Shown here one piece after another: positions 34,251 to 43,260 of a DNA stretch of 64,000 nt. The position numbers were made by a program, and so were the translations under genes. Source of the stretch: Spirochaetales bacterium (lineage in GTDB: Bacteria > Spirochaetota > Spirochaetia > DSM-2461); the NCBI GenBank assembly GCA_028533045.1, contig JAQQAP010000020.1, positions 124,001 through 188,000 of the forward strand, written 5' to 3'. The notes below the pieces were generated by a model. That model saw only the letters and a list, made by a program, of their open reading frames with translations. It made no database searches and was not told where the DNA came from. How positions within the stretch are numbered: position 1 is the stretch's first letter; each line of letters begins with the position of its first letter.

Positions 34251-35609
34251 CTAGATAATCAGGTTAACCTGACCGCTGTCCGAACTATAGGCGGCCGCCG
34301 TATGGGGAACGCTCTCTTCCAGTCTTTCCAGACCTTTCACGGAACGGAACGATTTATCTTCGCCCTGTTCACTCTGCTGTTCCCGCTCGCTTCCGTCACG
34401 GCCTTCCTGTCCGACCCAAACTTCCAGAGCCGCCTCTTCGTAGCCGTTCTCCTTAAGGATGGATGTCAGTTCGTCCATATTGTTCAGGAAAATATCCCTT
34501 ACACTACTATTGTCGACAAATATTTTCCCGGCTAAATGGTTATCGTTCAAAGAAAGGTTAATTCTTACATTTCCCAGGGCTTCCGGCTTGAGAATCAGCT
34601 TGATTTCTCCCGCATTATCGTTCTTGAGGATAAAATCGATCTTCCGGACCAGTTCTTTGTTGCCCGTCTCGTTCATATAGTCCTGAAACATACGGGAAAC
34701 TTCCCTGGATACGGGAGCTTCCAGTTTCCCGCCCGCCCCTTCGGCACTAATCAGTCTATCCGCCGGACCGGCAAGGAGGTCGTCTCCCAGATCCAAATCG
34801 GTCTGGTCTCCCCCCGGATTTTCCAGGGCGTTTCGAAAGTCTTCCCCTTCGGTCTTTCCCTGCAAAGAAGCCAATTCACGGTTTTCTTCGCCCGATCGGT
34901 TCTGTGCCGTTCGCAGGTCCTGTACGTTTATTTCTATGGTTGCCTTGTTCTTTGTGTCAGCTGCCTTAAGTGTGGAATCACTGTTTTTAAGACTGATTTT
35001 ATTCTCCCTGTCCAGGGAAACTTCTTCAAAATAGACAAGCTCACCGTCTTCAGTCAGAATACCCTTAAGAAGGTCTCCTTCCTCCGCCTGAACCTCATCG
35101 TTTCCCTCGACCACTTCCGCAATCAGTTCTTTCAGATTCCCTTCGAGCTTGAGGAGATCACGTCCCCCGGTGACATCCTTATCCAGGCTAACCAAAAGAT
35201 CCAGATCGTCCGAGGAGATCTCACCGTCAAGAAAGCGGGAAATCAGTTCAAGAGTTTCTTCATTATCCCGAGGGATGGGAAAGGAAAGTTCTACCGCCGT
35301 TTCGTCGGGAAGATTAATAAGTTCGAGCCCGGAAGCCTGATTCAGACTGATTTCCTTAAGCTCGGAGCCTTCTTCCCCGTTCGCTTTAAGCAGGGCGGCA
35401 ATTTTCTTGGCCGAGTAGGCTTTTGAGGAAACCGGATCTTCCGCCCGGGCGGGTTTCATATTCCGGTCGGGCCCTTTCTCTTCTTCCGAAGTTTTCCGGG
35501 CCATCATTTTATCGAAAGAAGAGGGTTCTTCCTTCATTTTTACGTCAGCTTTGGCATCGGGGGATTTGTCCCTTACGGGCAGTATATCCATACCTTTTAC
35601 CGCTGTCAT
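34251..35609 (-). CDS. fliK: FliK hook-length control protein
   Basis: The 452-residue protein has a long, poorly conserved acidic N-terminal ruler region and a C-terminal Flg_hook domain (IKLILKPEALGNVRINLSL...LENGYEEAALEV-type pattern, about residues 325-405). FliK measures hook length and makes FlhB switch substrates. Position between flbB and flgD matches the gene annotated flbC or fliK in Borrelia. Confidence 0.85.
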   Translation of the reverse strand: MTAVKGMDILPVRDKSPDAKADVKMKEEPSSFDKMMARKTSEEEKGPDRNMKPARAEDPVSSKAYSAKKIAALLKANGEEGSELKEISLNQASGLELINLPDETAVELSFPIPRDNEETLELISRFLDGEISSDDLDLLVSLDKDVTGGRDLLKLEGNLKELIAEVVEGNDEVQAEEGDLLKGILTEDGELVYFEEVSLDRENKISLKNSDSTLKAADTKNKATIEINVQDLRTAQNRSGEENRELASLQGKTEGEDFRNALENPGGDQTDLDLGDDLLAGPADRLISAEGAGGKLEAPVSREVSRMFQDYMNETGNKELVRKIDFILKNDNAGEIKLILKPEALGNVRINLSLNDNHLAGKIFVDNSSVRDIFLNNMDELTSILKENGYEEAALEVWVGQEGRDGSEREQQSEQGEDKSFRSVKGLERLEESVPHTAAAYSSDSGQVNLII

Positions 35610-35628
35610 AGCACCTCCTGGAGGAAGT

Positions 35629-36246
35629 CTAATCCTCCCCGTCCCCGGTCATTAGTCTTTGGATCTCGGCAGCCCGTTCCGGAGTCATCAAAGAGATCCA
35701 GTAGGCCACGAGGGACGACTCACCCGCTTCTTGAGCCAGTCTTTCCGAGGTCCTAAGAATATCGACCACGTCCAGACTATCCATATTATCCATAATATGA
35801 ACCGCATCTTTTGGGGCCATTCCGCCCCAGTAGATAGCTGTTTGCTCCAGGTTCGCATTTTTATTGTCGTACAAATCGAGGGCTTGATTTAGAGAATTTT
35901 CTTTTTCGCTTACAGCTTTTTCCCTTTCCGACAACTCTTCCGCCCATTGGAGGAGCTCATTTTTCCGAACCTGCTGATCCTCCTGGGCTACACGAATCTC
36001 TTCCAGCTGCAAATCCACCGCCTGCTGGCGCTTCTTAAGCCGTTCCTCATCGAGTAACCAGAGGCTATCCGCTTCATCACTCAACTCCTCTTCCGGTTCC
36101 ACACCAAAGAGTCCCGTCACCAGGGCCAGGGGCTGCCGGGCATCTATAATTCCCAGATAATCGAACCAGAGGATTCCCCCTACTATTACAACTGCCAGCA
36201 ACAGCAAGAGAAAAATAACCTTAAAAATTCCGCCTGCCCGACTCAT
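35629..36246 (-). CDS. flbB: FlbB periplasmic-flagellar collar protein (MotE-like)
   Basis: The 205-residue protein has an N-terminal membrane helix (about residues 8-29), a coiled coil (about 65-125) and a C-terminal MgtE-N/MotE-like helical domain (YWGGMAPKDAVHIMDNMD). In Borrelia FlbB is the base of the spirochaete-specific collar that supports stators and flagellar tilt. Its ATG overlaps the fliJ stop by 4 bp, and it precedes fliK. Confidence 0.88.
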   Translation of the reverse strand: MSRAGGIFKVIFLLLLLAVVIVGGILWFDYLGIIDARQPLALVTGLFGVEPEEELSDEADSLWLLDEERLKKRQQAVDLQLEEIRVAQEDQQVRKNELLQWAEELSEREKAVSEKENSLNQALDLYDNKNANLEQTAIYWGGMAPKDAVHIMDNMDSLDVVDILRTSERLAQEAGESSLVAYWISLMTPERAAEIQRLMTGDGED

Positions 36247-36677
36247 AGCTCAGCCTCCCCCGCCGCTTTGGCGGCACTTATATCGTCAAGTCTCTTAATT
36301 TCTTCTTTCATCAAGTACTTCTTGTACTCGGCCATCTTTTTTTCCTTAAGACGGCTTATAACCTTTCGGTCCCGGGACACTTCAAGGAACTTTTTACGGA
36401 TACGCGTCCTCTCTTCCTCTTTTGCCGCCAAAGCGTGCTGGAGCTGGCTTTTCTGCGACTCCAGCCTTAACCGATACATACCCCAGGAGTGGGCGTCCTG
36501 TCCCAGAGCATGGGAACAACCTTCCAGTGCCTGCCGGGCGTTACGGTCTATTCCTTCGATATCCATGAGGATACGGTTATATTCACCGTTAACCTGGCCC
36601 AGGCGGATTTCCCACTCTTCCTCAATATCCCGGCGGTACTCCAGGACTTTCTCAAGCGAGAATTGAAAGGACTTCAT
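36243..36677 (-). CDS. fliJ: FliJ export chaperone/ATPase stalk
   Basis: The 144-residue all-helical, highly charged protein begins MKSFQFSLEKVLEYRR, the usual FliJ start, and forms an antiparallel coiled coil. FliJ sits in the centre of the FliI hexamer and recycles chaperones. Its ATG lies 26 bp inside the 3' end of fliI. It is called flbA in Borrelia. Confidence 0.88.
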   Translation of the reverse strand: MKSFQFSLEKVLEYRRDIEEEWEIRLGQVNGEYNRILMDIEGIDRNARQALEGCSHALGQDAHSWGMYRLRLESQKSQLQHALAAKEEERTRIRKKFLEVSRDRKVISRLKEKKMAEYKKYLMKEEIKRLDDISAAKAAGEAEL

Positions 36678-38004
36678 TGTTTAGCTCCTCGTCGCTCATA
36701 GGGTTGCCCGCAATCTCTCCCAGCCGGCGGAAAACATCCTTAAGGGGTGTTTTTTCCGATATTCCCTGCTTGAGGAAGTCGTTAATTTCCCCGTTCTTTT
36801 CTATGGCAAGATCGACTTCCGGGCTGGAACCCTTTACATAGGCCCCCAAACTGATCAAATCTTCCTTCTCATGATAAACGGCCATTAAGTTACGAATAGT
36901 TCCGATGTTCTGAAGGATTTTGGGAGAGAGAATCTTGTTACTCAATCGGGAAACGGAGGAGAGCACATCCACAGCAGGATAGTGATAGCGGTTAGCCAGA
37001 GTTCGGGAAAGAACCAGGTGGCCGTCCAGGATACCGCGCACCGCATCGGCAATGGGCTCGTCCATGTCATCTCCTTCCACCAGAATCGTATAGAAACCCG
37101 TAATGGTTCCCTTGTCGCTGGTTCCGGTTCTTTCGAGCAGCTTGGGAAGGAGGGTAAACACCGAAGGGGGGTAACTTCTTGTTGAAGGAGGCTCACCAAT
37201 GGCAAGACCCACTTCCCGCTGAGCCATGGCAAATCGGGTAACAGAATCGAACAAAAGCATTACGTCATTGCCCTGGTCGCGGAAGTATTCCGCAATAGCC
37301 GTAGCGGCAAAGGCTCCCTGAATACGGGAAAGAGCGGGAGAATCGCCGGTGGAAACAACAATCACCGAGCGCTTAAGGCCCTCTTCACCCAGGTCATTCT
37401 CCAGGAATTCCCGAACTTCACGGCCTCGCTCGCCAATAAGGGCAATAACATTGATATCGGCGGAAGTATTACGGGCGATCATTCCTAGGGTGGTGGATTT
37501 TCCCACGCCCGAACCGGCAAAGATTCCCATACGCTGGCCCTTCCCCACAGAAATAAGCGAGTCGATCACACGGATACCCGTTTCTACCTGTTCGTGGATC
37601 ATAGGACGAGTCATAGGATCGGGAGGAGTGGCGCTGACGGGATATTTTCCTTCCGAACGGATAGCTCCCTTGCCATCCACCGGATCACCAAGAGGATTAA
37701 TCACCCGGCCCAGAAGTTCGGGGCCCACTTTAACACTTAGAAGATCCCCGGAAGCGCGGACCTTACAGCCCACTTCAATGCCGGTCTTTTCCCCGTACAC
37801 CATGAGCTGAACCCGGTCTTCCTTAAGAGAAACCACCTCGGCGGCAATTTCCCGGTTCCCGTTCTCTACAAAAATATGGCAGAGCTCGCCCACCATGGCC
37901 TGGGGACCGATACTTTCGATCAGCACCCCCTGAACCTTGGCCACGCGGCCTTCGTATTTGATAGGCTCGGTCATTCCCACCGATGCCAGGTATTTGTCTA
38001 TCAT
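36652..38004 (-). CDS. fliI: FliI flagellar export ATPase
   Basis: The protein is 450 residues from ATG 38004, preferred because GGGAGGG lies about 6 nt upstream; longer frames to 38118 translate through the hairpin element and are unlikely. Walker A is GIFAGSGVGKSTTLG and Walker B is NDVMLLFDSVTRFAM, with the F1-beta-like ERGREVREF segment. FliI hexamers power or assist substrate delivery to the export gate. The 130-bp gap to fliH is unusual for this array. Confidence 0.95.
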   Translation of the reverse strand: MIDKYLASVGMTEPIKYEGRVAKVQGVLIESIGPQAMVGELCHIFVENGNREIAAEVVSLKEDRVQLMVYGEKTGIEVGCKVRASGDLLSVKVGPELLGRVINPLGDPVDGKGAIRSEGKYPVSATPPDPMTRPMIHEQVETGIRVIDSLISVGKGQRMGIFAGSGVGKSTTLGMIARNTSADINVIALIGERGREVREFLENDLGEEGLKRSVIVVSTGDSPALSRIQGAFAATAIAEYFRDQGNDVMLLFDSVTRFAMAQREVGLAIGEPPSTRSYPPSVFTLLPKLLERTGTSDKGTITGFYTILVEGDDMDEPIADAVRGILDGHLVLSRTLANRYHYPAVDVLSSVSRLSNKILSPKILQNIGTIRNLMAVYHEKEDLISLGAYVKGSSPEVDLAIEKNGEINDFLKQGISEKTPLKDVFRRLGEIAGNPMSDEELNNEVLSILA

Positions 38005-38038
38005 GGCTTGCCCTCCCAAACGTACCACGCGGTTCATG

Positions 38039-38125
38039 GTGAATATTGTGTTATGTGGTTTTCTACATAACACTGGGAATAACGGAGTTATATGGTTTTC
38101 AATATAACGCCATCCCAATATTCAC
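38039..38125 (-). promoter_or_regulatory. Two-hairpin junction element between fliH and fliI
   Basis: A perfect 10-bp outer stem (38039-38048 with 38116-38125) encloses two hairpins. One has a 9-bp stem (38048-38056 with 38065-38073) and one a 7-bp stem (38087-38093 with 38102-38108). In mRNA sense both loops contain GAAAACC, and the stems differ by one compensated base pair (GTTATGT/ACATAAC against GTTATAT/ATATAAC). The fliH stop lies 9 bp upstream and fliI ATG 34 bp downstream. Likely RNA regulatory or processing element, or a small palindromic repeat family. Confidence 0.7.
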
Positions 38126-38134
38126 ACGTAAATC

Positions 38135-39046
38135 CTAGGAATTCTCCCCTTTAACCCGAATAGGCGCCAGCTCCAGAATCGATTCCTCAATCTCCTTCAG
38201 CTGCGAGGAAACTCTCGCGTCAATCTGCCCAAAGTCGGTCTCGATAATACAGCCGCCCTTATCCACAGAGGTATCTTCCAGTACCGTAATGGACTGAACA
38301 TTTTCCACCATGGTAATGAAGTTATTCACATTATCCGTTGCCAGTTCCAGGTCCGCCAGATTCACATGAATTGCCACGTTACCCCGGCTCTTAAGCTTAC
38401 GCAGGGCCTGTACAACGTTGTTGATAACCACGTTTTTCTGGTTATCGGAAATAACCTTAACGACCTTCTGACTTATGAGAAGCACCAGGTCAATCAGCTG
38501 GGATTCGGCCTCTTCAATGATATCGTTTCTCTTATCGATAGCGCTGTTAAGAATAATATGGAGCCGCTCCACAAGACGATCGACTTCGGCCTTACCCTCT
38601 TCAAAGCCCTCTTTCCGGCCCGCTTCGTAGCCCCGGTCCTGGGCGTCCCCTTCAATCTGGGCTACCCGGCGGTTGGCTTCTTCTATGAGCTGGGCCGCAT
38701 CGGCCCGGGCCTGCTCCAGAATACGTTCCACTTCCCCGTCGGCCTGCTGTTTCTCCATCTGGGCAGCGTCGGTTCGCTTCTTAACCTCTTCAAAGGCGCT
38801 TTTCTCCGCCTCTTCACGGATTTTTTCCACTTCCGCCTGGGCGTTGGAGTACATCTGGGCTTTTTCCTGTTCCCACTGCTCCTTAAAAGCCTCCGCCTCC
38901 CGTCGCAGATCATCTGCGGTAGGACCGGTATATTCATCCATCAGGTCTACCGGCTCGTCCACTTCAAATACGGGTGCTTCAATGCGCACCTTGCGGGAAA
39001 GGGTCATATTCATGACTTCCGTGGGTCTAAAAACATTACGCGCCAT
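38135..39046 (-). CDS. fliH: FliH negative regulator of the export ATPase
   Basis: The 303-residue protein has a charged coiled-coil N-terminal half (about residues 45-150), the GxxxG-like GYEAGRKEGFEEGKAE helix and a C-terminal FliI-binding domain similar to ATP synthase delta (VDKGGCIIETDFGQIDARVSSQL). It links FliI to the C-ring. It lies 17 bp after fliG. Confidence 0.92.
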   Translation of the reverse strand: MARNVFRPTEVMNMTLSRKVRIEAPVFEVDEPVDLMDEYTGPTADDLRREAEAFKEQWEQEKAQMYSNAQAEVEKIREEAEKSAFEEVKKRTDAAQMEKQQADGEVERILEQARADAAQLIEEANRRVAQIEGDAQDRGYEAGRKEGFEEGKAEVDRLVERLHIILNSAIDKRNDIIEEAESQLIDLVLLISQKVVKVISDNQKNVVINNVVQALRKLKSRGNVAIHVNLADLELATDNVNNFITMVENVQSITVLEDTSVDKGGCIIETDFGQIDARVSSQLKEIEESILELAPIRVKGENS

Positions 39047-39063
39047 AATACTCTCCGTTCAAC

Positions 39064-40104
39064 CTATACAAAGCTGTCCTCCTCACCGTTACGGGCAATA
39101 ACAATATCCCCCGATTCTTCCAGTTTTCGGATAACTGCTACAATCTTCTGCTGGGTCTCTTCCACGTCCTTTCTTCGGGTTGGTCCCATGTAGTCCATGT
39201 CTTCCTTAAGCAGTGCGGCGGCGCGTTTGGACATATTCCGGAAAATCTTTTCCTGAACTTCCGCATCCACCGCCTTGAGAGCCTTGGCCAATTCGGGAGA
39301 ATCCACCTCGCGGAGTACTCGCTGAATGGCCCGGTCGTCGAGCATAACGATGTCTTCGAATACGAACATTCGTTTCTTGATCTCTTCTGCCAGTTCCGGA
39401 TCTTCCTCTTCCAGGGTCTCTATGATGTACTTTTCTGTCGTACGGTCTACCAGGTTGATGATGTCCACAATACTTTCCACACCACCGGCGGAGGTGTAGT
39501 CTTCCTGGGACAGACTGGAGAGTTTCTTGTCCAGAACCCGCTCTACTTCTCTAAGGATTTCCGGAGAGGTCCGGTCCATGGTGGCAATACGGCGGGCTAC
39601 GTCGGACTGTTTGTCCTGGGGCAGCTGACTGAGTATCTGAGAGGCCTGGGCCGACTCAATATAGGCCAGAATCAGGGCGATGGTCTGGGGATGCTCCTGC
39701 TGAATAAAGTTGAGCAGGTGCTGGGGGTCGGTCCGCCGTATGAAGTCAAAGGGTCTGGTTTTAAGGGAACTGGTAAGCCGGTTGATGATGTCCGTGGCTT
39801 TCTGGTTTCCCAAAGACCGTTCCAACAGTTCCCGGGCGTAATCCAGACCACCGGAGGATATAAAATCCTGGGCCATCATCAGTTCCTGAAACTCCTGGAG
39901 AACAAAGTCCCGGTCGTCCGCCTCAATTTGTTCCAAACGGGCGATTTCCCAGGTGAGTGTTTCAATTTCCGAGTCGTTCAGGTGCTTGAAAATCTCCGCA
40001 GAGATCTCCGAACCCATGGTAACGAGAAAGACCGCCGCCTTCTGCTTACCGCTCAGTTCTTCCTTATGTTTCTGTCCGGCCGTGGTGCCGCTGTTTGCTG
40101 CCAT
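39064..40104 (-). CDS. fliG: FliG motor switch protein
   Basis: The 346-residue protein shows the three helical domains of FliG, including EHPQTIALILAYI in the middle and the C-terminal torque helix (DDRAIQRVLREVDSPELAKALK). It joins FliF to FliM and contacts MotA. Spirochaetes usually have two fliG genes; the one in this operon position corresponds to the essential FliG2. It begins 1 bp after fliF ends. Confidence 0.95.
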   Translation of the reverse strand: MAANSGTTAGQKHKEELSGKQKAAVFLVTMGSEISAEIFKHLNDSEIETLTWEIARLEQIEADDRDFVLQEFQELMMAQDFISSGGLDYARELLERSLGNQKATDIINRLTSSLKTRPFDFIRRTDPQHLLNFIQQEHPQTIALILAYIESAQASQILSQLPQDKQSDVARRIATMDRTSPEILREVERVLDKKLSSLSQEDYTSAGGVESIVDIINLVDRTTEKYIIETLEEEDPELAEEIKKRMFVFEDIVMLDDRAIQRVLREVDSPELAKALKAVDAEVQEKIFRNMSKRAAALLKEDMDYMGPTRRKDVEETQQKIVAVIRKLEESGDIVIARNGEEDSFV

Positions 40105-40105
40105 T

Positions 40106-41809
40106 CTAGTTCTCCTCCGCCAACCAGGTTCTAATCAGCTTAGCCACATCTTCCGGATGCTCCCGGGCCATGTTCATAGCGTTTTCCTGGAGTTCCAGAC
40201 GGGCCCGTTCCTGGACGGACATCTCTACTTCTATGCCCTCTTCTTCGGCATTGCGAAGAGCCTGCTCACGCATAGCCTGGTGCTGACGGGCCAACTCTTC
40301 TTCTCTCTGACGTCGTCTTCTTTCCATTTCCCGTGAAATCAGACGGAAGGCAATAAAGAATACGATAACCGCCAAAAGACCTATGATAGAGTAGAAAAGC
40401 ATCCGCTGGATCTGCTTCTGCCTCAGATAATCTTCATCCTGCTTTTTGAACTCTTCGCTCCGGTCAAAGGGAATGTGCTGAACCGTAACGGTGTCGCCCC
40501 GATTGCTATCGTAGCCCACAGAATGCTCTACCAGCTGCTGCGCTTTGGCCAAAAGCTCATCGGATACGGGGTCGTAGGTTCGTTTGAGAGTCCCCTCTTC
40601 AAAAATATACTCCCCTTTTTCATCTCTTTCCAGTGTCCAGACACCGTCAATGGCCACGGCCACGGAAACACGGGAGATTTCGTAGGGGGCCATCTCCTCT
40701 TCGCTTGTCTGGGTATTGTAAACGTAGTTGGTAATAACGTCATTTTTTTCGTAATTACCCACCAGGTTGGTTAAGTCCTGATACTGGGCGGGGGTCTGCC
40801 CTTCCTGCCCTGGAGGACCTTCAGGATTAAAACCGGTACCCTGGAAACTTTCTCCCACGGTCTGCTCCGACTCGGTAAAAGTGGGAACAACCACACGATC
40901 CGGATAGGGGGTGGAGGGGTCTTCCGGAGTCATTTCAATGGGAAAGTGTTCCTCGGTTTGTACCGTTTTATTCACGAACTCCAGGTCTATGTCCATATTG
41001 ATGATACGGATTCTTTTGGAGGTAAAGACACCCTGCAGTTCACGGAGGATCTGGCTCATATAACGAGCTTCCAGAGCAGTTTTCTGCTTGAGCATTCGTT
41101 CGGTAATAGTCAAACGGTCTATCGATTCAAGGCCTTCGAAGTTATTGAGATGTTTTCCCGTTATGTCGGAGACCACAATATTATCGTCGGTCAGGCCTTC
41201 AACGGCAAATTGAATCAGCTTAACGATTCCTTCCACCTTAACCCGGTTTTCTCCAATATCGCTTCCCGGCTTGGGGGTAATGATAACACTGGCGGTGGTG
41301 GGGTTCTGTTCGGAGGCAAAGAGGGATTCCTCGGGGATAACAAGGCTTACGTCGGCCGAATCGATATCTTCCAGGGACTCAAGGTGCTGTTCCAGACTCT
41401 CGGTGATGGCTCTTTGTAAATTGACATCCCGCTCAAAGTCGGTCAGCGTCCACCGTTCCATATCCATGATGGCCCAGGGGTCCGTGTCCTGGGGAATCAA
41501 GTCTTCCCGCACAAGAACCGCCCGCATCTGCCGGGCAATGGTGTCATTTTCTACGTAAATGATACCGCCGGTGACCCGGTTCATCACATTTTCTTCGTCG
41601 AGCCGGTTGGTTATCCGGGTGATCTGAGTCTGATCGGTAATGGCCGATGTTAACAAAGGCACCATACTGGGGGAGGAAGAAACTCCCACCAAAAAGATGC
41701 TGCCCACAACAACGACAGCCACAATACCGCCCAAAATAAGCTTCTGAACAAGACTCCAGCTGCCCCAGGCCTTGGTTATGGCCTCCCACATTTTCTTAAA
41801 CCATTCCAT
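40106..41809 (-). CDS. fliF: FliF MS-ring protein
   Basis: The protein is 567 residues from ATG 41809, chosen for the GGGAGGGG site 4 nt upstream rather than an in-frame start at 41857. Two membrane helices (about residues 26-44 and 460-480) flank a periplasmic region with ring-building motifs. The charged C-terminal tail (MNMAREHPEDVAKLIRTWL) binds FliG. It forms the ring on which the motor is built. Confidence 0.95.
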   Translation of the reverse strand: MEWFKKMWEAITKAWGSWSLVQKLILGGIVAVVVVGSIFLVGVSSSPSMVPLLTSAITDQTQITRITNRLDEENVMNRVTGGIIYVENDTIARQMRAVLVREDLIPQDTDPWAIMDMERWTLTDFERDVNLQRAITESLEQHLESLEDIDSADVSLVIPEESLFASEQNPTTASVIITPKPGSDIGENRVKVEGIVKLIQFAVEGLTDDNIVVSDITGKHLNNFEGLESIDRLTITERMLKQKTALEARYMSQILRELQGVFTSKRIRIINMDIDLEFVNKTVQTEEHFPIEMTPEDPSTPYPDRVVVPTFTESEQTVGESFQGTGFNPEGPPGQEGQTPAQYQDLTNLVGNYEKNDVITNYVYNTQTSEEEMAPYEISRVSVAVAIDGVWTLERDEKGEYIFEEGTLKRTYDPVSDELLAKAQQLVEHSVGYDSNRGDTVTVQHIPFDRSEEFKKQDEDYLRQKQIQRMLFYSIIGLLAVIVFFIAFRLISREMERRRRQREEELARQHQAMREQALRNAEEEGIEVEMSVQERARLELQENAMNMAREHPEDVAKLIRTWLAEEN

Positions 41810-41847
41810 ATTACCCCTCCCAAGGAACAGAAAAGTTTCCGTCGGCG

Positions 41848-41901
41848 GCCGGCCCAAAGACCGGCAGCACTAAATAATTTATCTAACCACCCTAAGGGCG
41901 G
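41848..41901 (-). other. Two small hairpins in the fliE-fliF gap
   Basis: The 96-bp gap holds CCACCC/GGGCGG (41887-41892 with 41896-41901, one G-U pair in mRNA) and GCCGG/CCGGC (41848-41852 with 41861-41865). Neither is followed by a T-run, so they are not classical terminators; RNA stabilisation or processing is possible. Confidence 0.35.
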
Positions 41902-41905
41902 CGTT

Positions 41906-42238
41906 CTATCTCAAGTTTATAATCTCTTTGTAAGCAGAGACCGCTTTATCCACCACAGCCTTGGTCAGGCCGAGTGCCATTTCCGCTTCGGCCATGGCAA
42001 TGGTGATTTGATCGGAAGAAACCGAATCGGGATCGGTCATCATAGCTTCGTAAAGCTCGTTTACCTGATTCTGTCCTTCGTTCACATTGTCCAGTTTGGA
42101 TACCATCAGTTCGGCGAAGCTTTTCCCTCCCGCCGTGGCGTTAACCGGATTCCCCGTGGTTCCCTCCGAGTTCATATGGCGGGTACTGGTTCTTTTTAAA
42201 ACGACCTGATCTCCTAAAGCCATGTTTTTAACGTCCAT
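41906..42238 (-). CDS. fliE: FliE rod-MS-ring junction protein
   Basis: The 110 residues end in the FliE helix pattern (VSSDQITIAMAEAEMALGLTKAVVDKAVSAYKEI). FliE links the MS ring to the proximal rod and is the first export substrate. It lies 13 bp after flgC. Confidence 0.94.
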   Translation of the reverse strand: MDVKNMALGDQVVLKRTSTRHMNSEGTTGNPVNATAGGKSFAELMVSKLDNVNEGQNQVNELYEAMMTDPDSVSSDQITIAMAEAEMALGLTKAVVDKAVSAYKEIINLR

Positions 42239-42251
42239 AACAAGCTCCTAT

Positions 42252-42710
42252 TTATCTCAAGATCTCAAGGGACTTCTGAAACATGCTCTTAGCCCCTTCC
42301 ATTATGGACACGTTCGCTTCATAGGCCCGGCTGGCCGAGATCATGTCCACCATTTCATTCACGATAGTTACGTTGGGATACTCCACATAACCCTTTTGGG
42401 GTCCCGTTTTAATCGCATCGGGATGGGTCGGATCCCAAACGAGGCGCATTTCGCTGTCCATGTCCTTCTCTATGGATTCCACCTTAACCCCGGAGCCGAT
42501 CTGCTGCTCCATTCCTTCGGGAAGAATGGGACTCTTCCAGTAGGGTTTATCCGTTTCAGACCGAAAAACAACCCGGCTTCTTCTAAAGGGGCCCCCCTCT
42601 TCGGTACGGGTAGTATTGGCGTTGGCAATATTGTCGGCAATCACGTCCAGGCGAAGTCTTTCCGCCGTCAGTCCTGTTGATGCCGTGTTAATGGTGCTAA
42701 AAAGTCCCAT
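42252..42710 (-). CDS. flgC: FlgC proximal rod protein
   Basis: The 152-residue protein has the N-terminal rod signature (INTASTGLTAERLRLDVIADNIANANT) and the C-terminal YPNVTIVNEMVDMISASRAYEAN motif shared by axial proteins. It lies 11 bp after flgB. Confidence 0.95.
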   Translation of the reverse strand: MGLFSTINTASTGLTAERLRLDVIADNIANANTTRTEEGGPFRRSRVVFRSETDKPYWKSPILPEGMEQQIGSGVKVESIEKDMDSEMRLVWDPTHPDAIKTGPQKGYVEYPNVTIVNEMVDMISASRAYEANVSIMEGAKSMFQKSLEILR

Positions 42711-42721
42711 ATTCTACTCTC

Positions 42722-43141
42722 CTATTTAATAACCAAATTGACCAGGGAAAATTCGTGGGTCACGGTCTCCATAATCAGTTCGTAACGCATCTGATTCTTC
42801 AGGGCGTGCATCTCTTCCACTTCGATATCCACATTGTTTCCGTTATTTTTCACGGTAGTTAAGTAGTCCAGATTGATTTTAGGGCTAACTTCCTTGTAAT
42901 CCATGGGCTGATTAAAGCTGATGTGTCTCTCGGAAGATGTCTTGGCCTGAATAGAAGGCTGATTATCCTCGGAGGCCAGGGCGCGGCCCAGTTCAGATTC
43001 AAAAGAGACATCGCTCCGCTTGAAATCGGGTGTTTCCACGTTGGCAATATTGTTGGCAATAACACCCTGCCGGATATTGGCCACATCCAGTCCTCTTTTG
43101 AGAATATCTACTGTCTTTCCAAAGCTGGAATTGTCAAACAT
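42722..43141 (-). CDS. flgB: FlgB proximal rod protein
   Basis: The 139-residue protein has LDVANIRQGVIANNIANVETPDFKR, typical of FlgB. It is the first flagellar structural gene of the array, with CCTCC/GGAGG just before ATG 43141 and a sigma-28-like promoter 56-82 bp upstream. Confidence 0.95.
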   Translation of the reverse strand: MFDNSSFGKTVDILKRGLDVANIRQGVIANNIANVETPDFKRSDVSFESELGRALASEDNQPSIQAKTSSERHISFNQPMDYKEVSPKINLDYLTTVKNNGNNVDIEVEEMHALKNQMRYELIMETVTHEFSLVNLVIK

Positions 43142-43196
43142 TCCGTCCTCCTATGAAGGAATTCTTCTCTATAAAGGGAATTATCCCCTATCTTTA

Positions 43197-43223
43197 CCAT
43201 CGGCCCTCACCGGGCACACCTTA
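43197..43223 (-). promoter_or_regulatory. Sigma-28-like promoter before flgB
   Basis: On the minus strand TAAGGTGT (43223-43216), exactly 11 bp and GCCGATGG (43204-43197) each match six of eight bases of the FliA consensus (TAAAGTTT, N11, GCCGATAA). It lies in the 119-bp hslU-flgB gap, where an operon promoter is expected. Confidence 0.5.
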
Positions 43224-43260
43224 GTTTTTTCTGTCCACTTCGTAATAATCCCGAAGGATA

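Noticed and set aside
38005-38118. N-terminal extension of FliI
   Set aside because: The extra residues translate the hairpin element; the strong GGGAGGG site before ATG 38004 marks the start.
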